A stretch of 53,580 nucleotides of DNA from JAHDNZ01 sp036721855 (GCA_036721855.1 DAIMKF010000010.1:1-53580), one strand, 5' to 3'; shown: positions 26,279 through 34,444, counted from the stretch's first letter. Made by a program: numbers and translations. Notes: generated by a model not told the origin, from the sequence alone.

Positions 26279-27220
26279 ATGATCGAAATAGAAAAGCCTA
26301 AGATCGAGATTCAGGAGAAAACAGGCACTTACGGTAGATTTATCGTAGAGCCGCTTGAGCGTGGTTATGGAATTACCTTGGGAAATGCGCTTAGGCGGAT
26401 CCTGCTCTCATCACTTCCAGGATCTGCAGTGACTTCCATCAAGATTGAAGGAGTCCTGCACGAGTTTTCTACCATCCCCGGAGTTGTAGAGGATGTTACA
26501 GATATCGTGCTTAACATCAAACAGCTTTTGGTTATTTCTCATGCGGATGAGCCTGTGATAGGCAGGATCCAAAAGGAAGGACCTGGGGAGATCTTAGCTC
26601 GCGATATAACTATCGGCCCGGAAGTAGATATTCTTAATCCAGATCTGGTCATTGCAACACTAGAAGATGATGGTAAACTGAATCTTGAGATGCATATCGA
26701 GCGCGGTCGTGGTTATGTTTCAGCCGAAAGAAACAAAAGAGTAAACATGCCGATTGGCGAGATCGCAATCGATTCAATTTTTACACCTGTAAAAAGAGTC
26801 AATTTTACTGTGGAAAACACACGTGTAGGACATGTAACCGACTACGATAGATTGATTCTTGAAGTATGGACCAACAACAGTATTGTACCTGACGATGCCG
26901 TAAGCATTGCCGCTAAAATTATGTCTGAGCACTTACGTCTTTTCATTAACCTTACCGATTCTGCTTCGGATATCGAGATTATGGTAGAAAAAGAAGAGAA
27001 AGAAAAAGATAAAGTGCTGGAGATGAGTATTGAAGAGTTAGATCTTTCTGTTCGCTCTTTCAACTGCTTAAAGCGTGCCGGTATTAATACTGTAGAAGAA
27101 CTTACCAAAAAGACAGAGGAAGATATGATGAAGGTACGTAACCTCGGTAAAAAATCGTTAGAGGAAGTCAAAACTAAATTAGCGGATTATGGCCTGTCTC
27201 TACGTTCCGAGGAAGAATGA
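26279..27220 (+). CDS. rpoA: DNA-directed RNA polymerase subunit alpha
   Basis: Assembly platform for RpoB and RpoC; the C-terminal domain contacts UP elements and activators. 313 residues. The N-terminal dimerisation domain has FIVEPLERGYGITLGNALRR and the C-terminal domain (from about 245) has the helix-hairpin-helix segment LKRAGINTVEELTKKTEED. GTG at 26273 is only 2 bases from AAGGAGG, so the ATG at 26279 is preferred. Confidence 0.97.
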   Translation: MIEIEKPKIEIQEKTGTYGRFIVEPLERGYGITLGNALRRILLSSLPGSAVTSIKIEGVLHEFSTIPGVVEDVTDIVLNIKQLLVISHADEPVIGRIQKEGPGEILARDITIGPEVDILNPDLVIATLEDDGKLNLEMHIERGRGYVSAERNKRVNMPIGEIAIDSIFTPVKRVNFTVENTRVGHVTDYDRLILEVWTNNSIVPDDAVSIAAKIMSEHLRLFINLTDSASDIEIMVEKEEKEKDKVLEMSIEELDLSVRSFNCLKRAGINTVEELTKKTEEDMMKVRNLGKKSLEEVKTKLADYGLSLRSEEE

Positions 27221-27247
27221 TTCTTCAAAAAGAGGGAGGTGCTGCCC

Positions 27248-27592
27248 ATGAAACGTGGTACTGGACGACTCGCGCGTGATGCTGCAGAGCGTAGAGCATT
27301 GCTCCGTTCGCTGTCGACCGCCTTCTTCCTGTCTGGAAAGATTGAAACCACCGAGGCCAAGGCCAAAGTCTTGCGCCCTGTTGTGGAAAAGCTTATCAGC
27401 CTTGGCAAAGAAGACACGCTCAGTGCTCGTCGTCAGGCTGCCAGTTATCTCAGAGATGAGAAAGCTGTGGAGAAGCTCTTCAAAGAGATCGCTCCAAAGT
27501 ACAAAGAACGTCCCGGTGGGTATACCAGAATTATAAAAACTGGGGTTCGCCGTGGCGATGCTACCCCAAAGGCGATCATCGAATTAGTTTAA
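27248..27592 (+). CDS. rplQ: 50S ribosomal protein L17
   Basis: Tunnel-exit-side protein, 114 residues. The MKRGTGRLARDAAERRALLR opening and KERPGGYTRIIKTGVRRGDA are diagnostic. The ATG at 27248 follows GGGAGGTG; an upstream in-frame codon at 27239 lies in the ribosome-binding site. Last gene of the alpha operon before a stable hairpin. Confidence 0.97.
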   Translation: MKRGTGRLARDAAERRALLRSLSTAFFLSGKIETTEAKAKVLRPVVEKLISLGKEDTLSARRQAASYLRDEKAVEKLFKEIAPKYKERPGGYTRIIKTGVRRGDATPKAIIELV

Positions 27593-27600
27593 TTATCAGG

Positions 27601-27628
27601 GCGCGGAGACCCAAAGGGTTCTCTGCGC
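27601..27628 (+). terminator. Stable hairpin after rplQ
   Basis: GCGCGGAGACCC (27601-27612) pairs with GGGTTCTCTGCGC (27616-27628) around an AAA loop with one bulged T and one G-T pair. It is very stable, but is followed by TTGTGC rather than a T-run, so it may be a partial terminator, a pause, or an mRNA-stabilising stem between the alpha operon and the ECF genes. Confidence 0.5.
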
Positions 27629-27650
27629 TTGTGCTAGGTGGAGGTGTTTT

Positions 27651-28478
27651 GTGGCCATGCAACCAATTATTGAAGTAAAAAATATCCATCATCAATATGG
27701 ATCAACCGAAGCTTTACGGGGAGTCTCATTAGAGATCTATCCCGGAGAGCTTTTAGCTATTGTGGGAGCCAATGGCTCAGGAAAATCCACCCTAGCGAGG
27801 CATTTAAATGGTCTTTTACTGCCGTCAAGTGGCGAAGTACTGGTAAAAAAACTAGCAACAAATAATCCTGATGAGATTTGGAAGATTAGATCGATTGTGG
27901 GTATGGTCTTTCAAAATCCAGACAACCAATTAGTAGCAACAACTATTGAAGAAGATGTAGCTTTTGGGCCCGAAAATCTCGGTATACCAAGCCAAGAGAT
28001 TCGCATCAGGGTAGATGAAGCCTTAAAATGGGTCAATATGTATGAACATCGTATGCGCTCACCACATCAGTTATCAGGGGGACAAAAACAAAGGGTAGCT
28101 ATTGCAGGTGTTTTAGCAATGCATCCGGAGGTTCTTGTACTTGATGAACCAACAGCCATGCTTGATCCTACAGGGCGACGGGAAGTTTTAGAAGCAATTA
28201 CTTATCTAAATAAGGAGCTAAAAATGGCTGTGGTGCTTATAACTCATCATATGGATGAAGTGGTTCTTGCAAATCGAGTAGTCGCCATGCAAGAGGGACT
28301 GATTGCAGCTATAGCCAGCCCAAAAGAATTATTTTGCCAGCTTGATTTGATAAAAAATCTGGGACTTGATGTTCCCCAAGTTTTTGCTTTGGGGAATCTG
28401 CTTAGAGAATATGGGTTGAAGATTAGCCCGGCCTTTAACCCTGAAGAGTTGGTGAATGCCTTATGCAAATTGAATTGA
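27651..28478 (+). CDS. ecfA1: Energy-coupling factor transporter ATPase EcfA1
   Basis: First of two ATPases of the ECF vitamin/metal uptake module. 275 residues from GTG 27651; the ATG at 27657 is nearly as good a start. Walker A GANGSGKST at 39-47, Q-loop in MVFQNPDNQL, signature LSGGQKQRVAIAG and Walker B LVLDEPTAMLDP are all intact. It overlaps ecfA2 by 16 bases. No S-component lies next to it, so the module probably serves S-components encoded elsewhere, including bioY in this window. Confidence 0.95.
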   Translation: MAMQPIIEVKNIHHQYGSTEALRGVSLEIYPGELLAIVGANGSGKSTLARHLNGLLLPSSGEVLVKKLATNNPDEIWKIRSIVGMVFQNPDNQLVATTIEEDVAFGPENLGIPSQEIRIRVDEALKWVNMYEHRMRSPHQLSGGQKQRVAIAGVLAMHPEVLVLDEPTAMLDPTGRREVLEAITYLNKELKMAVVLITHHMDEVVLANRVVAMQEGLIAAIASPKELFCQLDLIKNLGLDVPQVFALGNLLREYGLKISPAFNPEELVNALCKLN

Positions 28479-29329
28479 AAAACATCTCCTATACCTATGA
28501 AGGACCATTACCGGTTGCGGCCTTAAATCAAATCGATCTTAAAGTTAGAACCGGTGAGATAATCGGTCTGATTGGGCATACCGGCTCAGGTAAATCTACC
28601 TTGCTACAGCACTTAAACGGCCTTATTAAGCCCCAAGAAGGAGATGTATTGGTAGATAATTTGTCGGTTAAGAAAGGTGAAATACCTCTAACTAAGCTTC
28701 GCTTTCGGGTGGGTTTGGTATTTCAGTATCCCGAGCACCAGCTCTTTGAAGAAACCATCTATAAAGAAGTAGCTTTTGGACCTAAGAATATGGGACTTAA
28801 AGAAGATGAAATTGCTCAAAGAGTAAAAAAATCTCTTTTAGATGCAGGAATAGAAGAAGAGCTTTTTGAGAGATCTCCGTTTGAACTCTCTGGAGGGCAA
28901 AAAAGAAGAGTCGCCCTGGCAAGTATCTTAGCTATGGACCCGGAAATATTAGTGTTGGATGAGCCTACGGCTGGTCTTGATCCCAGAGGCAGAAAAGAAA
29001 TTTTGCAGTACCTATTTAAGTGGCGCACACCCAAAAAAGGTATTGTACTTGTATCCCATAATATGGACGAGATAGCTCCTTTAGCTGATAGGATCGTTGT
29101 TTTACATCAGGGAAGCATTGTTATGGATGATACTCCTCAAGAGGTTTTTTCTCATGTAGACAGACTAAATGAGGTAGGGATTATGGTACCTCAGGTAAGC
29201 TTGGTACTGAACGCTCTTAAGCAAAAGGGCTGGTCGGTAGATACAGGGGTCTTTACAGCCAAAGAAGCTGCTGAGAAAATCTATGGCGCTTATAAAGATG
29301 GATCAGGAGGTGAGCGTCATGGCCTTTGA
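28463..29329 (+). CDS. ecfA2: Energy-coupling factor transporter ATPase EcfA2
   Basis: Second ATPase of the heterodimer, 288 residues. Walker A GHTGSGKST at 38-46, Q-loop LVFQYPEHQLFEETI (the ECF-typical EHQLFE element), signature LSGGQKRRVALAS and Walker B LVLDEPTAGLDP. The start ATG lies inside the ecfA1 end. The end overlaps ecfT by 11 bases. Confidence 0.95.
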   Translation: MQIELKNISYTYEGPLPVAALNQIDLKVRTGEIIGLIGHTGSGKSTLLQHLNGLIKPQEGDVLVDNLSVKKGEIPLTKLRFRVGLVFQYPEHQLFEETIYKEVAFGPKNMGLKEDEIAQRVKKSLLDAGIEEELFERSPFELSGGQKRRVALASILAMDPEILVLDEPTAGLDPRGRKEILQYLFKWRTPKKGIVLVSHNMDEIAPLADRIVVLHQGSIVMDDTPQEVFSHVDRLNEVGIMVPQVSLVLNALKQKGWSVDTGVFTAKEAAEKIYGAYKDGSGGERHGL

Positions 29330-30110
29330 TATTACTCTTGGTCAATATCTCCCCGGTGATTCATTTATGCATCGGCTTGATCCGAGAACAAAATTACTGC
29401 TGGCAATGGCTATGATTTTAGTATTGTTTTTAGTAGATGGCTTTTTGGGTTATCTTTGGATATTTGGTTTGCTTTTATTGGCTATTATAAATGGTGATAT
29501 ACCACTTAAAAGTATTACAAGAGGTTTAAAACCACTTACTTTTATTATCTTACTTACGGTTATTCTAAACATTTTTTTTACCGAAGGTACTATTCTTTGG
29601 CAATGGAAATTTCTTAAAGTCACCGAGGAAGGTGTTATTAAGGGTATTTTATTGGGGATAAGGTTGGTCCTTTTGATTCTTTCGACTACTGTTTTGACAC
29701 TGACTACGTCGCCTCTTTCAATTACCGATGGCCTAGAATATCTACTCTCACCGCTTAAAAAGGTTAACTTTCCCGTACATGAGTTAAGTATGATGCTGAC
29801 AATTGCCCTAAGGTTTATTCCCACACTCCTTGAAGAAACTGATAAAATAATGAAAGCTCAAATGGCACGTGGTGCCGATTTTGAATCAGGTAATCTCTTA
29901 AAAAGGGCTCAAAACATGATTCCTCTTTTAGTGCCGTTATTTGTCAGTGCCTTCCGCAGGGCAGATGATCTGGCAACAGCCATGGAAAGCCGTTGTTACA
30001 GAGGGGGAGAAGGGAGAACCCGTCTTAAAGAATTGCAGTTTAATAAAGCTGATTATATTGTTTTAATCACCTTACTACCCTTACTAACTTTGGTGGTGTT
30101 TCTCTTTTGA
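29319..30110 (+). CDS. ecfT: Energy-coupling factor transporter transmembrane protein EcfT
   Basis: Membrane scaffold that links the EcfA dimer to exchangeable S-components. 263 residues with several hydrophobic segments. The cytoplasmic coupling helices carry AQMARGADFESG (canonical Ala-Arg-Gly motif) and MESRCYRGG (second, degenerate motif). The ATG at 29319 is preferred, with TCAGGAGGTGA upstream; the in-frame ATG at 29283 lies inside ecfA2. Confidence 0.94.
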   Translation: MAFDITLGQYLPGDSFMHRLDPRTKLLLAMAMILVLFLVDGFLGYLWIFGLLLLAIINGDIPLKSITRGLKPLTFIILLTVILNIFFTEGTILWQWKFLKVTEEGVIKGILLGIRLVLLILSTTVLTLTTSPLSITDGLEYLLSPLKKVNFPVHELSMMLTIALRFIPTLLEETDKIMKAQMARGADFESGNLLKRAQNMIPLLVPLFVSAFRRADDLATAMESRCYRGGEGRTRLKELQFNKADYIVLITLLPLLTLVVFLF

Positions 30111-30934
30111 TAAACGTAGCACTTGTTATTAGTTATGATGGCAGTTGTTTTGCCGGCTTTCAAAGGCAAACAAAGCAAAGAACAGTGCAAGGTGTTTTAG
30201 AAGAGTCTTTGGCTAAACTCCTTAGAGATAAGCCGAAAATTATAGGAGCAGGTAGAACGGATGCAGGTGTGCATGCCATAGGTCAAGCAGTTAATTTTTA
30301 TACCCATTATGATCTGCCGGAAAGAGCTTATTTAAGAGGTTTGAATAGTCTATTGCCTGCCGATTTAAAAGTCAGACAGATGTTTGTTGTTCCTGATGAT
30401 TTTCATGCCAGGAAAAGTGCTAAAGCTAAGGAATATCACTATTGGCTAAGACTTTCTCCTACTCCAAGCCCCATTGGAATTAAAGCTTGGCAGATTTATC
30501 AGAGCCTTGATCTAGAGGCCATGGTTTTGGCCTTAAAGTATTTTCGCGGCGAACATGATTTTTCCGCCTTTCGCTCCACCGGAAGTTCAGCTAAAAGTAC
30601 AATAAGAACGATCTATAATACAGCTTACAGTTCGCTTGGCAATTATGCAGTTTTTTCACTGATAGGCAACGGCTTTTTGTACAACATGGTAAGAATTATT
30701 ATGGGAACACTACTTGATGTAGGCACAAAAAAGCTCTTACCTCAAGATATCCCGGCAATTATTGCCGGCTGCGAACGTAAAAAAGCCGGTAGGACCGCTC
30801 CTCCAGAAGGCCTTTACCTATATAAGGTTTATTACAATAGCTTAGGTGGTTTTTGTGGAGATGTTATAGGAGGCAGAACAATGGTCGAAGATTTATGTGA
30901 TACTGATCTTGACATAAAAGGGTATTTCACTTAA
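30107..30934 (+). CDS. truA: tRNA pseudouridine(38-40) synthase TruA
   Basis: Isomerises uridines 38-40 in tRNA anticodon arms. 275 residues. The catalytic aspartate is D52 in GAGRTDAGVHA, and the C-terminal FLYNMVRIIMGTL motif is present. The start is TTG at 30107, overlapping the ecfT stop (TTGA). The rplM promoter lies across its 3-prime end. Confidence 0.95.
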   Translation: MINVALVISYDGSCFAGFQRQTKQRTVQGVLEESLAKLLRDKPKIIGAGRTDAGVHAIGQAVNFYTHYDLPERAYLRGLNSLLPADLKVRQMFVVPDDFHARKSAKAKEYHYWLRLSPTPSPIGIKAWQIYQSLDLEAMVLALKYFRGEHDFSAFRSTGSSAKSTIRTIYNTAYSSLGNYAVFSLIGNGFLYNMVRIIMGTLLDVGTKKLLPQDIPAIIAGCERKKAGRTAPPEGLYLYKVYYNSLGGFCGDVIGGRTMVEDLCDTDLDIKGYFT

Positions 30935-30937
30935 AAT
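30909..30937 (+). promoter_or_regulatory. Promoter for rplM-rpsI
   Basis: TTGACA (30909-30914), 17-base spacer, TAAAAT (30932-30937): an almost consensus SigA promoter straddling the truA stop codon. It gives rplM-rpsI independent expression with a leader of about 90 bases. Confidence 0.75.
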
Positions 30938-30964
30938 AACACTTGTGGTATCATGTCTTCGGTT

Positions 30965-30987
30965 TTGGGCATTAGAGCCCCAATGCC
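30965..30987 (+). promoter_or_regulatory. rplM leader with two mutually exclusive stems
   Basis: GGCATT (30968-30973) pairs with AATGCC (30982-30987); alternatively TTGGG (30965-30969) pairs with CCCAA (30979-30983). The two helices share bases and cannot coexist. The position matches that of the L13 leader RNA described in Firmicutes, but I cannot confirm that family by eye. Confidence 0.4.
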
Positions 30988-31034
30988 TTCAGGATCGAAA
31001 CTACTGATACAGGTGTCTGAAGGAGGGACAGGAT

Positions 31035-31463
31035 TTGAAGACTTTCCAGGGTAATCCTGATAATGTAGAGATGAAATGGTACTTAGTCGATGCCAAGGAC
31101 AAAACCCTTGGTAGACTGGCAACACAGGTCGCTAGCATCATTCGCGGCAAAAACAAACCGACCTTTACTCCTTATGCCGATACCGGTGATTTTGTGGTAA
31201 TTGTTAATGCCGACAAGATTCATGTAACCGGTAATAAGTTGAATAATAAGATATATTATCGTCATTCTGGTTATCCAGGTGGAATTAAACAAAAAACTCT
31301 CAAACAAATGTTAGAGACTAAACCCGAAGAAGTTTTGCGCCTGGCTATCTGGGGTATGCTTCCTCATAATAAGCTTGGACGGAAGCTGATGGGTAAAGTT
31401 AAGATTTATGCTGGTCCTGAGCATCCTCATGCTGCTCAGAACCCAGTGCTTCTGTCTTTGTAA
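31035..31463 (+). CDS. rplM: 50S ribosomal protein L13
   Basis: Early-assembly large-subunit protein, 142 residues. WYLVDAKDKTLGRLATQVAS, YRHSGYPGG and GMLPHNKLGRKLMGKVKIY are diagnostic. Start TTG at 31035 after GAAGGAGGGAC. Forms a two-gene operon with rpsI. Confidence 0.97.
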   Translation: MKTFQGNPDNVEMKWYLVDAKDKTLGRLATQVASIIRGKNKPTFTPYADTGDFVVIVNADKIHVTGNKLNNKIYYRHSGYPGGIKQKTLKQMLETKPEEVLRLAIWGMLPHNKLGRKLMGKVKIYAGPEHPHAAQNPVLLSL

Positions 31464-31485
31464 TTAAAAGAAGGGAGGATGCAAT

Positions 31486-31878
31486 GTGGCTCAATTAAGT
31501 TATTATGGCACTGGTCGCAGAAAGACTTCAGTTGCTCGTGTTAGAATAATGCCCGGTCAGGGAAAGGTCATCGTAAACGGTAAAGGCCTTGATGAATATT
31601 TTGGCCGCAAAGTACTACAGACAATTGTCAAACAACCTCTAGTTGCCATTGGGGTTGATACAAAATATGATGTTATTGCTAAGGTTAATGGTGGAGGAAG
31701 CAGCGGACAAGCGGGAGCTATTAGACATGGTCTAGCCAGAGCTTTGCAAGTTGCCGATCCCTCTTATCGCCCAACTTTAAAAAAAGCCGGTTTCCTATCA
31801 CGCGACCCACGTATGAAAGAGCGTCGTAAATACGGTCTTAAAAAAGCCCGTAAAGCTCCACAATTCTCCAAACGTTAA
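31486..31878 (+). CDS. rpsI: 30S ribosomal protein S9
   Basis: P-site-contacting protein, 130 residues. YYGTGRRKTSVARVRIMPG and the basic C-terminal tail ending APQFSKR, which reaches the P-site tRNA, are intact. Start GTG at 31486; the overlapping ATG at 31484 is in another frame and stops after four codons. Confidence 0.98.
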   Translation: MAQLSYYGTGRRKTSVARVRIMPGQGKVIVNGKGLDEYFGRKVLQTIVKQPLVAIGVDTKYDVIAKVNGGGSSGQAGAIRHGLARALQVADPSYRPTLKKAGFLSRDPRMKERRKYGLKKARKAPQFSKR

Positions 31879-31905
31879 TCTTAATCTGTATAAAAAGTCT
31901 TTTTG

Positions 31906-31936
31906 GCGCCGGAAGAAAGTCCTTCTGGCGCTTTTT
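31906..31936 (+). terminator. Intrinsic terminator after rpsI
   Basis: GCGCCGGAAG (31906-31915) pairs with CTTCTGGCGC (31922-31931; one G-T pair) around a 6-base loop, followed by TTTTT. It ends the conserved housekeeping block. Confidence 0.92.
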
Positions 31937-32250
31937 ATTGGTTTTGCTGCAGTTCAGGTATTAATTTAAGGCAACATGATGTAACTGCCATCAAGCCTTC
32001 TAAGCAGTTTCAAATTCTTTCAGATGTGTATCAGTTATCTCATCGGGCGTGGCATTTAACTTGTTGCGGTGCAAAGATACAGATGTTTTAATTAACCGGT
32101 CATTTTCGTCAATTAATGAAGGTTAATTTTTTGAGTTGGAAGGCGACAGGGAAAAATTCTTCTGTGTATTTAGAGTGCCTGCTAGCTTCGCACATATTTC
32201 TGCAGTAGAGAGCAAGGGACTTAAAGCAGTGTTCAGCCAGGAGGTGCTAT
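31937..32250. other. Gene-free stretch, nothing recognised
   Basis: About 310 bases between the rpsI terminator and a pseudogene. An open frame runs across 31903-32091 (+), but it starts inside the terminator hairpin, has no ribosome-binding site and resembles nothing I know. CAGGAGG at 32238-32244 is probably the fossil ribosome-binding site of the pseudogene that follows. Confidence 0.5.
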
Positions 32251-32729
32251 TTCACGAAATACTATGGTTTACCGCCTTTGATAGATCATAGATCTAGATT
32301 CTTGGAACCATACCAGGCAGGAAGTCCCTTGAGTGTGGCAAATACTATGCTGACCCCAGAAATAAGTTCTGGGTTATCATGTTTTCTATTCTTAAAAAGC
32401 AAAGTGTCTCTGAATACTCAGAAAAGGTAAAGTACCTTTTGGAAAGCGGTATAGCTCTATGGGATGTTCTGGTAAGTTGCAAGCGGTTAAACAGTAGTGA
32501 CAACAATATCACTAAACCGATAGCAAACGACTTTGCTAGTTTCTTTTCTTGGTACAAAATCAATAAGAATGGTGGTATTTAACGGCAGTAAAGCTGAAAA
32601 ATTGTGGTCAGCGTAGCACAGATGAAAGGTGTAACTTGCAAAAGATTTCCCAACACCAGTTCGGCTTTAGCAAAACCGTTAGAACAAAAACTTGCAGCAT
32701 GGTTGGAAATCAGAGAGTATTTGTACTAA
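32251..32729 (+). pseudogene. Frameshifted DNA-deoxyinosine glycosylase (UDG superfamily) remnant
   Basis: Reading through three frame changes recovers most of a uracil-DNA-glycosylase-superfamily protein of the deoxyinosine glycosylase type. Near 32263 the frame reads GLPPLIDHRSR. From 32301, in another frame, it reads LGTIPGRKSLECGKYYADPRNKFW and continues through GIALWDVLVSC and IANDFASFF to a stop at 32582. Near 32572 a third segment reads VVFNGSKAEKLW, and from about 32622 the frame returns with KRFPNTSSALAKP and LAAWLEI, ending at 32729. The family would normally be a single frame of about 165 residues for repair of deaminated adenine. The shifts near 32300, 32572 and 32615 make it non-functional unless they are sequencing errors. 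Confidence 0.82.
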
Positions 32730-32930
32730 AAAGGTTGAGGCTATAGCCTCCAGTAAGGGTTATAATAAAAACTTATAATTGTCTGGTTGCTAAATCTAAT
32801 CAGTCACCAGTATTAACGGAAACACATCTAAATTTATGCGATTATTGAATACTGAAGAGCTATTAATTTCGAAGCTAAAAAGCTATCGTAAAAAAGAGAG
32901 TGAACTAGCTAAAGATAGGGGAAAGAAACT
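32730..32930. other. Intergenic region with a small palindrome
   Basis: Contains GAGGC-TATA-GCCTC (about 32737-32750), a perfect short hairpin without T-run. A 40-codon open frame (32836-32958, +, charged and helical) runs into the next gene but has no convincing ribosome-binding site, so I do not call it a gene. Confidence 0.35.
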
Positions 32931-33749
32931 ATGGAAATCAGTATGCAGTGGCAGTTAAAAGATCAGATTTTAATTCGGGTAGGTAAGAAAGCATGGCAAC
33001 AGGTAGCTATGTATCAACCTGCTCTTTGGCGAGTAGATAAACCATCCTATGATCTTAACTTTTTAAAACCGGAGGAATATGAACTGTTAATTGCTGACTC
33101 TGGCTATGATACCGCACTTTTGAGTGAGGCTTTGGCCAAGATTATTATCTATCTTGATGATCAAGGTATAAAAACTACGGATTTAGTCTTGCGAGTGGTT
33201 AGTGAAAGACCGGTTTTAGCCGATGAGTTACGGCAATTATTTGGTAGTTGGGTTTATGGAAGGGTTAGAATCACCACTACTCCAACTGACAAAAAGAAAC
33301 TCCTTGTAAGCCAGGTTGGAGCTAATCCTAGGCTTGAATTTGATCAAGCCGTATATGTTGTGCCTTCTGGAAATGGTGGCATTTATGCATTTACAGATGA
33401 CAAATCTCTGTCCTGGCAGCAATACGACCAGCAATGTGGTGCTGATATTCCACTGGCAGATTTAGTAATTGCCTATGACTCTGCTATGTTTAAAGCTTTT
33501 CCCTATGGTAGCGAAGAAAGAACAAATAGGCAGGTTAGAAAGCTCAAACAGCTCTTAAAGCCTGAGGGCAAAGCCATATTACTTGCCGAAAAAGCTAAGT
33601 TTGGCAGTTTCGTAAATGTTTTAGTTGCCAATAAGGATGGTTATAAAGAAGCATTGCAGGAAATAGAAAAAGATAGAGAAAAGAATTGGGGACAAGTTGT
33701 TCTTTTCTATGATATAGCTTATACCAAGATAAGAAATGTAATTTTCTGA
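32931..33749 (+). CDS. Hypothetical protein, 272 residues
   Basis: I do not recognise this protein. It has no signal peptide or membrane segment, so it is probably cytoplasmic. The N-terminal half alternates predicted helices and short strands (LLIADSGYDTALLSEALAKI, LVLRVVSERPVLADELRQLFG). The C-terminal part has LADLVIAYDSAMFKAFPYGSE followed by LKQLLKPEGKAILLAE, which faintly recalls the end of a Rossmann-like or methyltransferase fold, but no cofactor motif is visible. AGGGGAAAG precedes the ATG at 32931; M5 (32943) is an alternative start. It is monocistronic and ends at a strong bidirectional terminator. Confidence 0.75.
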   Translation: MEISMQWQLKDQILIRVGKKAWQQVAMYQPALWRVDKPSYDLNFLKPEEYELLIADSGYDTALLSEALAKIIIYLDDQGIKTTDLVLRVVSERPVLADELRQLFGSWVYGRVRITTTPTDKKKLLVSQVGANPRLEFDQAVYVVPSGNGGIYAFTDDKSLSWQQYDQQCGADIPLADLVIAYDSAMFKAFPYGSEERTNRQVRKLKQLLKPEGKAILLAEKAKFGSFVNVLVANKDGYKEALQEIEKDREKNWGQVVLFYDIAYTKIRNVIF

Positions 33750-33776
33750 TTATAAGTACTATATTCAACCTATCTA

Positions 33777-33816
33777 AAAGGCAGCCCTAAGAGTTACTTT
33801 TCTTAGGGCTGCCTTT
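33777..33816. terminator. Bidirectional terminator between convergent genes
   Basis: A perfect 16-bp inverted repeat (AAAGGCAGCCCTAAGA at 33777-33792 and its complement at 33801-33816) with an 8-base loop. The A-rich left flank and T-rich right end let it work for both the hypothetical gene on + and the lipoprotein gene on -. Confidence 0.9.
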
Positions 33817-33838
33817 GAATATGAATCTAGGTAATGGT

Positions 33839-34306
33839 TTAATCGGTTATAATCTTAAAAGAAGTTACTTGCTCAGCACTAATTGCAGCGCTAATAGTTG
33901 CTAATCGGCCTGATTTTGTCGCTTCAAATCTGATGGAGTCTTCTTCTGTTTGTTTTCTGACAATATCCCAGCCAAAATTGGGTAGTTCTCTTTCATAGAA
34001 TTCACTAAACTCATCTGGCTGGGTATTAACATTGTATTTGACTGTAAGAACATTACCGGAAAGGGTTCGAGAATTGTCTATCTCAACAGAACCTTCATAA
34101 AGGGGGATACCTTGCAGATCATCATAATTTTTTGCTCCAAAGTCCAGACTGGCTCGGAATTGATCTTTTTCCGATTCACTAATAAGTGGCTGATAAGTTT
34201 CATCTTTCTTTGAACTATCGGCTTTTTTGCCGCACCCGGTTAATAAAGCTATAATCAGTAAAAAGAGTAGGTAGGTGGACAAAGGTTTTCTTTTAACAGT
34301 ACCCAT
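33839..34306 (-). CDS. Small lipoprotein of unknown function
   Basis: 155-residue protein with a lipoprotein signal: a basic N-terminus (MGTVKRKPLS), a hydrophobic core, and the lipobox LLTGC with the modified cysteine at C25. It should therefore be anchored on the outer face of the membrane. The mature part, DDLQGIPLYEGSVEIDNS ... SEFYERELPNFGWDIV, resembles the repeat-like domain seen in many bacterial lipoproteins in which a short glycine/proline segment precedes an F-Y-x-x-E-L-x-x-x-GW motif; its role is unknown. The ribosome-binding site AAAGGAGGCG lies 8 bases before the ATG. It is divergent from the Ski2-like helicase. Confidence 0.85.
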   Translation of the reverse strand: MGTVKRKPLSTYLLFLLIIALLTGCGKKADSSKKDETYQPLISESEKDQFRASLDFGAKNYDDLQGIPLYEGSVEIDNSRTLSGNVLTVKYNVNTQPDEFSEFYERELPNFGWDIVRKQTEEDSIRFEATKSGRLATISAAISAEQVTSFKIITD

Positions 34307-34327
34307 AAAAACGCCTCCTTTAGCTGT

Positions 34328-34347
34328 ACATGATAATTATATCATGT
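34328..34347 (-). promoter_or_regulatory. Extended -10 promoter inside a palindrome, lipoprotein gene
   Basis: On the minus strand TGATATAAT (34344-34336) is a perfect extended -10 element. It is embedded in ACATGAT-N6-ATCATGT (34328-34334 and 34341-34347), so a dimeric regulator bound here would cover the -10 box. No good -35 is visible, consistent with an extended -10 promoter. Confidence 0.5.
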
Positions 34348-34377
34348 TTTACAATTTTGTCTTGCCATACAGAAGGT

Positions 34378-34395
34378 AGTAACTAGTTAGTTACT
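34378..34395. promoter_or_regulatory. Operator-like 18-bp dyad upstream of the helicase gene
   Basis: AGTAACTA (34378-34385) and TAGTTACT (34388-34395) form a perfect inverted repeat with a 2-base centre. It lies just upstream of TAGAAT (34400-34405), a likely -10 for the helicase gene, at a place where a repressor would block transcription. Its size and symmetry suit a dimeric winged-helix or helix-turn-helix regulator, but the regulator is unknown. Confidence 0.45.
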
Positions 34396-34444
34396 GTGTT
34401 AGAATAAAACAAGAGCCCAAACTAAGGCGGAGGAGGAGTACAGA

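Noticed and set aside
31903..32091. 62-codon plus-strand open frame after rpsI
   Set aside because: It begins inside the rpsI terminator stem, has no ribosome-binding site and matches nothing known.
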